In this document: one piece after another, positions 9,929 to 21,700 of the stretch
Position numbering within the stretch: the first letter of the stretch is position 1
Layout of the letters: every line of letters starts with the position of its first letter
Source: Agroathelia rolfsii
Lineage: Eukaryota; Basidiomycota; Agaricomycetes; Amylocorticiales; Amylocorticiaceae
Length of the DNA: 64,000 bases
Reading direction: 5' to 3'
Assembly (NCBI GenBank): GCA_018343915.1
Contig: JABRWF010000004.1
Span: forward strand, 62,001-126,000
Program-made: the position numbers and the translations under genes
The notes under the pieces: model-generated
The model's input: only the letters and a program-made list of their open reading frames with translations
Database searches by the model: none
Told to the model about the DNA's origin: nothing

Positions 9929-11596
9929 TCAAGTGTCTGACCATTCTTCCACAATCGTGCCGTCCTCAGTCATCCAGCCATCATCAAACTCAACTATCCA
10001 ATCAGCGATGTACCGCTCTTCGCCTAAAACTTTCGCTGTCTGGAGACTTCTGCATGCTCTGCTGCAATAGTATGCCAAGGCCGAGCGCAGTTTTATAAAC
10101 CGATGATGAGTCCCGACGGCAGTCCCTATCGTGTCTTCAAAGATGACATGAATTAGCCCCGGAAAACGTTCAAACCACCGCATGAGAAATGCGAGGCTTG
10201 CAGGTGCGCTCGCCAGTGCACCATGCGTGCGTAAGGTCAGCTGCGTGAAACTAGGTAAGATTATGTCTGCCGCTGCCGCAGGCCGTGTCCCCTTAAGCCA
10301 ATCAGCTGGTTGATAACCACCCGGGAAATTGATTGTCAATGAAGATGCCGTTGTCGGAGAGCGTGTTGACATGACTCGCAAGGCGCCATTGAGCGCGTCA
10401 AAATACATATTCCCAGCTTTTGGTGTCCCCATCGGTAAGGATATAAAAATTGATTCCAGGGTTTTCAATGGCTCGCATAGGGATGACATTAAATGCGTAA
10501 TGTAATCGGGTGTCCCGTCAAACGCAATAATGTTGGGGAGAAATTGTGGTGGTAGGGTGTGAGGGGTAGTGGGATGATAAGCGAGAACGGCGCTGTGAAC
10601 AGTTAAAGATGAAATTGAAGAATGACGATATAAAAAGATGGTCAATGAAGAGATGATAAAGCTTGGCGTGACGATGCTGAGACGTTTCAAAGACGGAAGT
10701 GTGATAGACGGAAGGAGGTGCTCCCACGATTGCGCAGGAATGGTGAATCGTAGAGAAAGCGTAGTGATAGACGACGCTAGGATGGTATCCATCGTCCAAT
10801 TAAAGAAAGGGGGATAAAGGGCCACGGACGAATGAATTGATAGGCCCTCCAGTGTATCGCATGGATGAATCATCGGAAGAGTGTCGAAGAAACTAGCGGG
10901 CCTGGATTCGACCTCAACTTTGCTTTTACCTAGGATGCTCAGCGTGGAGGTTCTTCGCGAAGCTTTATTCGTGACTGCTTCCAGAATCGTGTGCCTACGA
11001 GATGATGGCGAGATGTTTATTGAGTTCATTTTGGATACATCGTCGCCCAGAGTAGAGGGCAAGCGTGGGCTAAATGTTCCATCGTTTCCGAGGGCCTCTT
11101 TGAAGGTTATGGATGTACATTGCTTGACCCTAATGGCAGCTAGAAGATTCGCGATCAACATTGAGGTGGCAAGTGTTTTTTTAGATGGTTGTAGGGGATC
11201 AAATGCTTGAGCCAGCTGGTCTAGGCGGAGATGACTAAAATCCAGGGAAATCTCGTCTACATGACCTAGTCGTACTAAAAACCATACTAAATGTCGGATT
11301 TCCTCTATCATCGCCGAGTAAGAGAAGGAGAATTCCAGCTTGTTTAGGTCCTTATCTAGGAAAACTGATGCAGTTTGTAGTACACGCAAGGCGGCAAGCC
11401 CCCTGACCGATAGCGATGAAATACGGTCATGAGTCGGAGCAAGGACGACACCCATCCCATCCTTGACGCCCAAGCGGTGAAGTAAGATTGGTGTAACTAT
11501 AGTGTGCCAATGCTTCGAGGTGCCAAACACAGCTATTAGGTCAGGAACGTCGAGGTGGGCAAAAATAATGGCCAATGCCCTTTCAATGAGCTCCAT
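9929..11596 (-). CDS. F-box protein, intronless
   Basis: A single open frame of 555 aa from ATG at 11596. The first 45 residues form an F-box-like helix set (MELIERALAIIFAHLDVPDL, then IAVFGTSKHWHTIVTPIL), which in this family binds Skp1 of SCF ubiquitin ligases. The rest has recurrent short leucine-rich beta/alpha stretches (for example LEGLSIHSSVAL, ITTLSLRFTI, LKRLSIVTPSF, FTQLTLRTHG), as in degenerate LRR substrate-recognition domains. No substrate can be named. It stands out by lacking introns among intron-rich neighbours. Agaricomycetes have large expanded families of such genes, so it is probably a lineage-specific member. Confidence 0.75.
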   Translation of the reverse strand: MELIERALAIIFAHLDVPDLIAVFGTSKHWHTIVTPILLHRLGVKDGMGVVLAPTHDRISSLSVRGLAALRVLQTASVFLDKDLNKLEFSFSYSAMIEEIRHLVWFLVRLGHVDEISLDFSHLRLDQLAQAFDPLQPSKKTLATSMLIANLLAAIRVKQCTSITFKEALGNDGTFSPRLPSTLGDDVSKMNSINISPSSRRHTILEAVTNKASRRTSTLSILGKSKVEVESRPASFFDTLPMIHPCDTLEGLSIHSSVALYPPFFNWTMDTILASSITTLSLRFTIPAQSWEHLLPSITLPSLKRLSIVTPSFIISSLTIFLYRHSSISSLTVHSAVLAYHPTTPHTLPPQFLPNIIAFDGTPDYITHLMSSLCEPLKTLESIFISLPMGTPKAGNMYFDALNGALRVMSTRSPTTASSLTINFPGGYQPADWLKGTRPAAAADIILPSFTQLTLRTHGALASAPASLAFLMRWFERFPGLIHVIFEDTIGTAVGTHHRFIKLRSALAYYCSRACRSLQTAKVLGEERYIADWIVEFDDGWMTEDGTIVEEWSDT

Positions 11597-12033
11597 GGGG
11601 TTCTGTGCGGTTGGTAATAGTAATACGGGTAAGTTGTAGCGGTATCCTTGGCAGTGCTGGTAGAGATCATGATAGTCGAGTGGCTGATATTGACGGAGCC
11701 CGAATTTCTACAGACAGGGTGGCTGATACTGTGGCTGACCGTCGATCCGGTGGCGAAACGAATTGTAGGCACCGGCAGGCACTATCCGTTCAGTCCATCC
11801 CACCGGCCGTCGTGTCCTCCAGCATTACTTGTAGCGCTGTTCTTGCTTGCCTAAAGTCTTTGGGGATAGCTTCTGCATTAATTACTTTATCAGCAGTCAA
11901 AGCAAGAATAAGTTGGGCTGCAGTGGCTACTTTCGTTTAGCACCCCGTCATCTTGACACGTATGTTCTTGTTACGTGCTTGAGCACCAGCTGTTTCTTTC
12001 ACCCCGAGGACCTCAACGACCATGTTGCTCACC
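11597..12033. other. Divergent intergenic region between F-box gene and ALG5
   Basis: 437 bp between two divergent start codons. Open frames here lack ATG starts or domain features and are not supported. It presumably carries both promoters. Confidence 0.4.
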
Positions 12034-13265
12034 ATGGATCAATCTTTGCTCGCATATCAAATGGCAGGCGCTATAATTGCTCTCTCCATACTCGTGAGTT
12101 ATGCTACATACTACATTGCGTGATGATTCCTATCATCCTTGTTCTTCGAGTTGAGGGTCCGGGCCTTAGGGTGCTGCACGCCTTGACTGTGACGAAATTA
12201 CTTAGTCAAACAACTTCCATTGAATCTGAGCCCCATTTATTTTGTGCACATTGAGCCTATCATTGCAACCGCTTACTGGTCTTTTCCTAGTAGCTATACG
12301 CTCTTCTCGTCGCTTGGTCTCCGGAACCTATTGAGACACGTACCAACGAAAGGTATTATTATACTGCCAGGCCATCTAAAACACGATACCCACTTCCAAC
12401 ACTGAAAAATTCGGCATCGGTGGACCTTACTGTTGTTATACCCGCGTACAATGAAGCACAGCGTCTCCCTGGAATGCTGGAAAGCACCATGGCTCATCTT
12501 ACATCCCCGGACTTTGGGGCGTCTAAACGCACATTCGAAATTCTCATAGTCGATGATGGATCCACAGATGATACATTTGGTGTAGGACTTGACTTAGCCC
12601 GCCAATATAAAGATGCATCAGTGAAAGTCGTTAAACTGGAGAAGAATCTTGGTAAAGGCGGAGCCGTCAGACACGGAATGCTTCATTCTTCTGGGACGCG
12701 GCTTCTCATGGTGGATGCTGATGGGGCGAGTCGATTTTCCGACATGGAACTGCTTTGGAAGGCCATAGACGACGTTCAGAGTAAGAGGGAGGATGGAGCG
12801 GCTGTCGCAGTAGGAAGCAGAGCTCATTTAGTGAAAAGCGAGGCTGTAGTCAAGGTTTGTGGCTTTTCAAGTCTACTACTGGTCATCCTTTCGCTCATGA
12901 CCAATGTTCCTCAGAGATCCCTGCTACGCAACATTCTCATGTATGGACTACATACTATCTTGCGTATCGTGGGGGTAGGGCACATACGGGACACGCAATG
13001 TGGCTTCAAACTCTTTACTAGAGAAGCTGCAAAGCAAATATTTCCTGTGCAGCATCTGACCACATGGATATTCGATGTAGAGCTACTCATGCTGGCGAAA
13101 CGATTGTCGATTCCGGTAGAGGAGGTACCGGTCGAATGGCATGAGGTTGCTGGGAGTAAATTGAATGTGGTGACGGACTCGCTTCAAATGCTACGCGACC
13201 TGCTCATTTTGAGAGCTAACCACCTCTTGGGAAGGTGGGAAACAAGGCCACAGACAAAAGAGTAG
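12034..13265 (+). CDS. ALG5: Dolichyl-phosphate beta-glucosyltransferase
   Basis: Alg5 transfers glucose from UDP-Glc to dolichyl phosphate at the ER membrane. The Dol-P-Glc product feeds the last glucosylations of the N-glycan precursor. Three exons: 12034-12093, 12294-12854, 12915-13265 (323 aa). The N-terminus is a membrane anchor (MAGAIIALSIL + LYALLVAWSPEP). The GT2 domain follows: DLTVVIPAYNEAQRLPGML, ILIVDDGSTDDTF, NLGKGGAVRHGML and the DXD-like MVDADGASRFSD, then GHIRDTQCGFKLFTREAAK, TWIFDVELLMLAKR and PVEWHEVAGSKLN. The first intron (200 nt) is unusually long for this window and its boundaries are the weakest part. The sequence from 12294 on is secure. Confidence 0.92.
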
Positions 13266-13727
13266 ATTCCATGTAATAAATTATTTAATTCGTTACCAGT
13301 ACTCTGTTCATTGTGATCACTGCAACCATATTGACATGCCAGAATTTGGATGATGAGAAAAGAAACTTGAAGAGATAGCCACACGTAGAGCAAATGGTCA
13401 GTTGACATGTAATTTTGCATATTATCTCCCCGCCTAAGCAGACTCGGAGGCGGTTATGGTAGGCGGGTGTTGTTCCACTTGCTGACGGCCATTCCCCGGC
13501 CAATGGTCCCACTACAGCATATACTGGCACTGTAACGCCCACTTACATCCTCCTAGACCCATGCTCGTTGTCCTGGTCATCGCCGAGGCCGACTCGGCTT
13601 GCTCGGTCCACCCGGTCTCCGAGCATACTGAGCGCCGTCGTCAAATCTGAGACAATATCTGGAATATATATCTCAATCACATCACCTAGCGCCGCTGGTT
13701 GCCCAAGACGCTACACTTACAACCACC
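13266..13727. other. Intergenic region
   Basis: 462 bp between the ALG5 stop and the nitronate monooxygenase start. I see no gene or obvious repeat. Confidence 0.4.
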
Positions 13728-15222
13728 ATGTCCGTCATACAGACGCCCGTGACTGAGCTCTTTGGTATCAAGCATCCCATCCTTCTTGCAGGTAATACCT
13801 TACAATTGGTCATAGAGCTCGTTGCGGCAAGTCCTCTGGAATCTATACTAACTGTCTCGCATCCCACCTTGCTCCATAGGCATGAACGTAGCCGCAGGTC
13901 CTGACCTTGCTGCCGCTGTGACTAATGCCGGAGGACTCGGCGTCATTGGTGGTTTCGGTTACACACCAAAATTCCTTCGGCAACAGGTATGGTACATTGA
14001 CGAGATAGGGTACGGAAAAGACACTTCAATGCTAGATTAGATCAAGGCCATTAAACAAGGACTCAAGGACAAGAATGCACCTTTTGGAGTTGACCTCCTT
14101 ATTCCGCAAGTGGGAGGCAATGCACGAAAGACAAATGTGAGTAACGAACCGGATGTTTGCTCTCGTTACAATAGTAGCTGATTTTCTTGCAAAAAAAAAA
14201 GTACGATTACACTCATGGGAAACTGGCTGAATTGATCAATGTTATCATAGAGGAGAAAGCGGCGCTGTTTGTTTGTGCTGTAGGTGTCCCTCCAAAGGAA
14301 GCTGTTGACAGATTACATGCAGCCAGGATACCAATTATGAATGTAAGGTTTTTTTTTGAAAGTGAAAGTGTTTCATTATACTTACATACTTATATTGATG
14401 ACTTATAGATGGTGGGACATCCGAAACATGTGCGCAAGGCACTAGACGCTGGCGTAGATATCATATGCGCTCAAGGTGGAGAAGGTGGTGGGCACACAGT
14501 AGGTGATATGATTTTTTGCATCAATCTGTCCTTCATGAAGGCCATTACGTGAATAGGGCGACATCCCGTCTTCTATCCTTATTCCTGCCTGCGCAGACGC
14601 CATCAAGGGCCATATGTCACCCCTAACCGGAAAACCAGTTTTATTGATTGGTGCGGGTGGTGTATATGATGGCCGCAGCCTCGCAGCCAATCTCATGTGG
14701 GGTGCTTCCGCTGTTTGGGTTGGAACACGCTTTGTTGCTAGCGTTGAAGCCGGGGCCACGCAAGGTCACAAAGAGAGTGTTGTTACCGCCGGATTTGAAG
14801 ATGCTGTTACAACACTCATCTTCACGGGACGACCTCTGAGAGTCCGAAGAAGTGAATACGTCGATGATTGGTATGTATTAGATTCCTGGTGTCATGGAGG
14901 TGTAAAACTAAAATACGTGCAGGAATAACAACCGTCAAGCCGAGATCAAAGAGTTGACTTCCAAGGGAATTATCCCGCATGAACATGAAGTATCGAAATT
15001 CCCTGAAAAATCAAAATTGTCCCGCCGATACCTCATAGGCATGATTTTTTTTTTTTTGAAATGATTCCACGATCTCCTCACTAATCCCGTTATTTTCTAG
15101 GCCGTGTATCAGCTCTGATAACTGATATTCTACCTGCACAGGAAATTGTGGACAACATGGTGCAAGAAGCTGCCGAGCTGATGCAAAGAGGGGGTAGTAT
15201 AGTTCACAAGGCAAAATTATAG
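13728..15222 (+). CDS. Nitronate monooxygenase (2-nitropropane dioxygenase family)
   Basis: This FMN-dependent TIM-barrel oxygenase oxidises propionate-3-nitronate or alkyl nitronates and so detoxifies nitro compounds. Eight exons: 13728-13791, 13880-13986, 14041-14136, 14202-14342, 14409-14498, 14557-14870, 14923-15038, 15101-15222; the phases close to 349 aa. Motifs: TELFGIKHPILLAGMNVAAG, VTNAGGLGVIGG, GVDLLIPQVGG, MVGHPKHVRKALDAGVD, the signature IICAQGGEGGGHTGD, PVLLIGAGGVYDGR and GASAVWVGTRFVASVEAG. The last intron (15039-15100) starts gcatga, a GC donor; no GT donor preserves LIGRVSAL. The length and motifs fit fungal class I nitronate monooxygenase. Subcellular location is not shown. 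Confidence 0.93.
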
Positions 15223-15449
15223 ACTTACTATGTATTTTTCTACGGTTGCAATTCGAAACGGCCAGCATATGAATAGAATTTCTCCGAGTCCTAGCAAGAC
15301 GTTTTGTATTCGTGTAACATGTAGCCTGGCACGCGTTATGGCACGTGAGCGCGAGCTTTCGGGTAGACTGAGAAACATCGCCCTTGTTTGCAACCTCAGG
15401 CCAACTTGCCCGGCAGCAGTCATCAACAGTGCCTTTGTCTACAGCGTTG

Positions 15450-17410
15450 ATGTCATATTCGTCTATTCCACATTCTCCTGCTCGACCAGCATCTCGACCC
15501 TCTTCACGTAGCTCGAACCGAGCTCACAGCCCATCTGTCTCTCTCGATGACAACGGTCAGTCTGAGTGTGCGCCGGGCAGGCAAGACTTGCTTGATATCG
15601 ACAAATATCAACCTTGGTACTGCATTCGAGTCAACCCTGGTCTTATATGGCGTCCCAAGGTGCATATTGGGAGCTAATCCAGTCAGATTGCTCGGTCATT
15701 CTCGTCAGCAGGCATTCATGCTAGCGGAGATACAGGTGTCACAAAGCCCCTATGGCCTCCTGGCCTTTTTTTAACATGCCGCATGTGCTGGAGTCCACGC
15801 CTGTCCCGTGCACCTGCTTTCTGTGCCCAACTACCTACTGACTCTGACTTTAGTTGCAGTTCGCAATCAAATCTCAACCTTAAAGCACTCCATCAGGCAT
15901 CAACAGGCGCAATTACAGACCCTGGAAAACTCTATCCTGCGAGGACCGCGTCCATTGCCTCTAGGATTGATGTCGCCTCCCGGGCATTCATCCTCGCTCG
16001 ATAGCGATTCACTTGCATCTCAGTCCCCAGTTTCATCGAGTTCCACCAGCAAATTACAGCGGCGGAATAGCCATGACATCTTGCAAGAATTGGCAGGCCC
16101 GGAGTCCAGTCTACCTTTGCCTAGGAGAGAAGGCGGTAGGGCCTCTCCGGATGAGCCGGGCATTCGGGAAGGAATACCCATGGATTCGCCCAGTTTAAAA
16201 CGCCAATCCAGCCCAACCCGAACTTTGAGTCGTGAGATTCTGGACTCCCTTTTTTCACTGACTCGGACTTAAATGTGTATGATAGGGATACCAGTTTCAT
16301 CCGTAGGTCCGTTCATCTCTTCCAACCTACCCTTCGATTAAGTTCTTCCCTCCTAACATTGCGTCATGACTCTTGCTCACAGGCAATGCTCGGGCTTTAG
16401 CTGACGAAGGACTCTCACCATCCCCTCTTCGTCGTCCTGCTCCTATAGATCCATCATCGGCATCATCAACTCCAGTACATCTCTCCATATCCAATGGTCC
16501 CTTGCAGCCACCTTCCCCAAATCGCCGTACATCGATGACGCCAGGCGGGACCACCAAAGTTCTTGCAGACTTGCAGACTGGCGTTGTGAACGCGAGAAAT
16601 GCACTCGAAAACACAAAGGCTCAATTGCGATTAAGCCAGAGGGCTGTAGCTCAACTAACAAGACAGACCGAGGATTTGAAAGAGAGCCGAGAACGTTTGA
16701 GGCTAGAGAATGAAGGATTAAACAATGTCGTCGCCCGAAAAGAGAGATTGCTGCAAGAGGTTAGTCATATTTCATCTGTGCGAATATGCATGTCTGAGGG
16801 ATCTCTCCACGCCAATAGGTTCTGGAGAGAGCACGAAAGGCTGAAGCTGAGGCCGTGCAACTCAAAAGCCAGCTGAAAACCGAGACGACTACTTCGAAGA
16901 AGACACTACGTGAGATGGAAGTTGCACTCACCGAATCCACAGCTTTATCGTCTCGCTCTGAACGGGAGTACATCACGTTACGTGACAGCATCAAAAGTCT
17001 CGTTGAGGGTTGGAAACGCGACACTACCACACTGCGCGAGGAAATGAATCGTCGAGAGCAAATTTCGAAAAAGGAGGCCGAAGAACTTGGGAAGAAGTAC
17101 AGGAAGCTATTAGATGAGGTCAAAGGAGGTAGCGACATCAGAGACGATGTTCAATTGTTAGTCAAAGAACATGACGTGATACGTTCTGAGGTGGAGGAAG
17201 GATTCCGGAGCGAAATCAAAGGACTTCGAGAGCAAGTGGAACGATCGAACAAAGATACTGAAAAGGCCGTTGAAATAGCAAAGTGGGCGATCCATGCATA
17301 AGATCTAGTGGTGTGTGCTGACTGTGTGTTTCTATAGGGATCTAGCCAGAGACCTTGCCCGGCTACGCAAGCTAATGCAAACGACTGATCTGACCTCATC
17401 AACGGAATAG
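15450..17410 (+). CDS. She3-like coiled-coil protein (SWI5-dependent HO expression protein 3 type)
   Basis: The protein is mostly disordered at the N-terminus (MSYSSIPHSPARPASRPSS..., Ser/Pro-rich) and a long coiled coil in the C-terminal half (TKVLADLQTGVVNARNALEN, LRLSQRAVAQLTRQTEDLKE, VLERARKAEAEAVQLKSQLK, REEMNRREQISKKEAEE). This pattern is annotated as She3 in basidiomycetes; yeast She3 is the mRNA-transport adaptor between She2 and Myo4, but that role is not shown for basidiomycete proteins. The 3' exons are firm: introns 16760-16818 and 17283-17337, stop at 17408. Between the SLSR block and GNARALADEG a micro-exon of about 22 nt (IPVSSV) may lie near 16287-16308. Exons between 15540 and 15860 are unresolved, so the N-terminal model is approximate. 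Confidence 0.68.
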
Positions 17411-17913
17411 CTCATAAGCTCTTAAATATCTCGAGCTGGATTAGTATCAGTTATAATCTCATGTTGGCATCTTGGACGATTCTATCTGTTTATACCCCTT
17501 AGTTTCCTGTAATTTATTCATCGACAAACATTCTCTACCATAATTCTCATTTAGTTAACTGTGGCATAGGACTAACATTTAATTCTAACTTTCCGAAAGC
17601 CCAGATTCAAGTTGCTGTACATGTCCGAGGAGTTGCTGAATGCGACGGGGAGTGCGAATTCATATGTTTACAGTTTCATTTGATGGTTTTGGCAGAGGCT
17701 ATGGCAATGGGTCAAATCCTTCAGTTTCAGTACAAAAAGAAAATGCTTTCGGCTTGTTGATTAGAAGCGGTGGACAGGATTACCCCTCACCAAATTACCC
17801 AGGCCGATCCTCGCAAAAGATGTAGTAGTATTTGAATGACGCCGCCAGCGTAACGGAGCTATTTTGGCTAATCTATGATTATACAGTAATGTATGTCATA
17901 TTGATGATCCACA

Positions 17914-18115
17914 GTCGTTTTTACCAATCTTTTGACAAATCTCTACTTTGGATAAAGGATTTAGTAAAAGAATAAAATAAAATAAAAAACATCACGTGAT
18001 TGGTATCTTCCCCAAAATATAATCATGTGATGCTCGCTTACCGATCCTTTTACTCAAAGTAAGGTGGTTGGTAGAAGTATTGATAAACATGGGGCTTTTC
18101 CCTGGAGAACTCCAG
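17914..18115. repeat. Dispersed repeat, copy 2
   Basis: Similar in the same orientation to 3009-3195. It has the same inverted arms (tactttggataaaggat at 17944-17960, and atccttttactcaaagta at about 18044-18061), the same tcacgtga and tcatgtga palindromes between them, and the same downstream block (aggtggttggtagaagtatt, ggggcttttccctgg). It differs from copy 1 by substitutions and by an insertion of aataaaataaaataaa after the left arm. Confidence 0.7.
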
Positions 18116-18181
18116 AGCGATATGCATATGCATGAGGCTTCCTTATATGGAGACGAGCTTGGAGCAGTCCTAACTTTGCTG

Positions 18182-18236
18182 TTTATTTTATTTTATTTTA
18201 TTTTTATTTTTATTTTTATTTTTTTAAAAAAAAAAA
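18182..18236. repeat. Low-complexity (TATTT)n / A-tract
   Basis: A run of ttatttta/tttta units followed directly by an A homopolymer. It lies about 70 bp downstream of the dispersed repeat copy 2 and could be a decayed poly(A)-like tail or a simple microsatellite. Confidence 0.7.
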
Positions 18237-18716
18237 CGATATATTTAGCAAGTATGGATGGCAAGTCGGGTTACTGGTAGCCTAATCTGGAAACACATCA
18301 ACGTTGGATCAGCCACCTGCATCACTAAGCAGAATTGGATCACTTGGAACTTGAAGGGTCATATTTGGTGTAAATTGTAGTCTCCCGTCATCCTCAAGGC
18401 ATAGCCTGAATGGAATACAATACAAGAAATAAAGTCCATCTGTCATCATCGAACAACCCACGAAGCAGCAGCATTTGATTACAAGTTAGAAGTGGCAATC
18501 TGGTGGTTGTCGGAGTTAGAATTCCAAGCACCAGGTCCCGCTAGTCCTTGGACGTAGCTTGGACACCTCCCACTTACACTACCATCAGCTTATCTCGCAG
18601 AAACAAATCCCCCGCACTGCCCATACCCCATATCTTAACAAAATATATATTTCTGATCGTTCGTCTGACCAAAAATATTTTTTTTTCTGGCTTTTATCCC
18701 TTCTCGGTACTAGCCT

Positions 18717-21700
18717 ATGTCACCCACTGGTATCCCATCACATATTACTCTCAAGAACGGGGAGCAGGTCAAAATAAACGGTAGACGGTCTATTCTATAT
18801 ATTTGTAAGTCATTTGAACTCAAACCATATTTTTTAGATCACGTCTATTGTTCACCGACATGGTCAGTACGAGATGGTACTCCTTACTCCGTTGCACGAA
18901 TTATGGAATTCCTACCCTCATCGAAGGCAGAAGATGAAAAGAACGTCTCTTCTCGCCGTCACGGCGAAGAGACTCCTTCATCACATGGGTATTATACTCG
19001 CGTGCGTCTGGCTTGGTATTATAGACCTTCAGATGTTTCAGACCGGCCTGTTGCCGATGCTCGTGTTCTCCTTGCTGCCATTTACTCAGAGGTTTGCGAA
19101 ATATCCCAACTCAGATCACGGTGTTATGTGATGCACCGGGACAAGATTTCCGACTTAGCTGGATGGAAAAAACGGCCCGACCGTTTTTATTTTACCCGAT
19201 TATTTGATCCTTATATCAAGAAAGAATTCGAAGTCATTCAAAGTGCCGATGTACGCAACGGTAAGCTGTTTCTCTGCTTGATTTATATTGTGAGGATTTT
19301 TATTCCAATCCCACCATAGTTCCAGCGCATGTCCGCGACACATTAATATCCCGTTACGAATATGTTGTTGCTGAAAAAGAAGTTGTACCCGATCTTACCG
19401 ACACTCTCCGCACATGTTCAACTTGTTCGGAATGGTGTGCAAAGTAAGGAATGATATCTATAACTGCAAAACTCCTTCTAATGCTTTAGATTAGCCCGGA
19501 CACGGTGCAGTGTGATCGATGCAAAAATTTCTTTCATATGGCATGTGTGCAACCACCGTTGTTAGCAAAGCCGTCGCGTGGCTATGGATGGACCTGCGCT
19601 CCGTGCTCTCGTAGACACGAAGAAGAGGTTGATTCGCGAGGTGCTGCTCGTCATGCAACACCCGCCCAAGCCAATGCTGTCACAAGGCCACCAAAGAGCA
19701 ATGCGCCTGCGCCACGATCAAGGGGTCGGCCACGTAAGGATAGGTTGCAAGCCGAGCGGGAGGAGAACATGGAAATTAGATGCTTCCGGGGGTGGCCGTT
19801 CCGATATTTCGGGTTAGGACCAATGTTTTCCATATTTTTCATTCACGTGATACTCAGTTCAATCCAGCCAATACACTGTTGCGGAGGACACACTGGGTTT
19901 GTTTAAATACATTCATACATTTCAACATACTTATCATTAATCCAGATCCTGACGATCTTATTTTTCCTCGCTCGGTCACTCGGGTTGGTCCAAGATATCA
20001 GACCATTATACCACCGCCACCTGGAAGCACCGGTACTGATGTATCTTTAATGCGTCTGTTCTGATTATTATATATAATTACAACACTTGCTAAACTGTCA
20101 AGGTAGACCATGACGAAAGAGGCGGGGATTCAACAATAGAGCTGTTGAGCTCTGTAGTACATATGCCTGACGATCAAGGTGGGGATCCATAATTTTTTCT
20201 CTCCCTTCAGGTTGGATTTTAGTCTGAATTCCACACGTCTATCATATTGTAGTAGATGAAGGTGACTCTATCTTTATCTAGAGATCTCCCTCTTTTCTGA
20301 CACGTATCTGAAAGTCGAAGCAACTCTGCAACGCTCCAATGCTGGGCCTAGTGTTGATCTCCTTACGGAGTACGTTCGACGACTGTCCTACGCCTTTAAC
20401 AACAATCAACCCTTCTCGCTCGTCAACCTCATGTCAATCAAGCGTCTAGAAAAGGTCTTGCTTTTGTTGCTTTTTGAAACAAGAGAGCTGACAAGACAAC
20501 AGTGGAAGATGAATGAAACTCGTGTTATCGACCTCGAATGGACAGCCGATGAAATTGGACGATTTGAGGATGCTATTCAAATACACGGGGCTGAGCTGAG
20601 AGCTGTCCAGGAGGAAGTACGTACCCGAACAATGCCAGAGGTTGTTCGGTTCTATGGGCATTGGAAAAAGTAGGTTTGGCAAAAGACAGACCTAAATCAT
20701 ATTTTAACAAAACTACAGTTCCAAGCTTAAAGATGAGAACGCCTACGTAAGGGATTTGCGTAAATCTGGCCTCGATTTACCAGCATCGAAGGTTGCTCCT
20801 GCTGTATCTGATGACGAGGACTCAGTCATTCTCGTTCCTGAGCCCGACATGTTTTGCGGCGCTTGCTCCCGGCATGATTCAGGTATATGGTGGAGGGCTC
20901 CCAAAGGACTTCAATCCGATGTTCTGTGCGATGCTTGTGGTGATAACTGGAGAAAGTACGCCGACTTAAACATCAGCCGGCCTCAGGAGGAGATGCTACC
21001 TCTCCCCAAGCCCCCGAGGGTCGACAAGGAAAAACGCGAAGGAACTCCTCTTGTTGGACCTATTTCAAAGAGAGTCAAGGTGATCATCATGGGCTCTTTT
21101 CCCTTTAGATTCGTTGTTGAGCATACCTAATATTTACCAGACCAATTCCGGAACTTTGTCCCCTTCTCCTCTGGGATCGGCAACACAATATCGTTGTATG
21201 GCGTGTCACAAGAGCGGCTCAACAAAGGAAGTCCTGAAATGTCAGCGATGCACCTTGCGTCTTCATACTAGTGCGTATCTATGACTATTCGTTACAACAA
21301 CTGAATCTGAGTGCTAAAATTAGGTGTCAATGGTCTGAACGCTGTGACGAATTCCGAATCTTCAACTTGGTTGTGTGATATATGTCAGAATGAGAAGACG
21401 CTTGAATCGTCTCTTGTAAGCGAATACCACGTCAGAGGTTACTTTTTGCTGAACATTACATATAGAATTATGATTGTCTTCTTTGTCCCCGGGCAAAGGG
21501 CTTCCAAGGTACGGGCACGAACTCAGGACAGCCGGTCGAATCGTTCCTGCGCGCCTGCAAGCCCACTGAAGGACAGGGATGGGTACACCTACTCTGCTCC
21601 GTCTTTGTACCAGAGGTAACATTTACGGACACAGCTCGGATGCGACTAGTTGAAGGTGTTAGTGTAGTTTCCAGAGGGAGATGGCTTGCTGTAAGCTCTT

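Larger units (their letters stand above)
17411..18716. other. Gene-free region with repeat and A/T tracts
   Basis: 1.3 kb between the She3-like gene and SNT2 with no supportable gene. It holds the second copy of the dispersed repeat (17914-18115) and a low-complexity tattt array ending in an A run (about 18182-18236). Confidence 0.5.

Noticed and set aside
12094..12293. A separate small gene inside the long first ALG5 intron
   Set aside because: The open frame there lacks any feature and the flanking exons join in phase to a normal Alg5 N-terminus.
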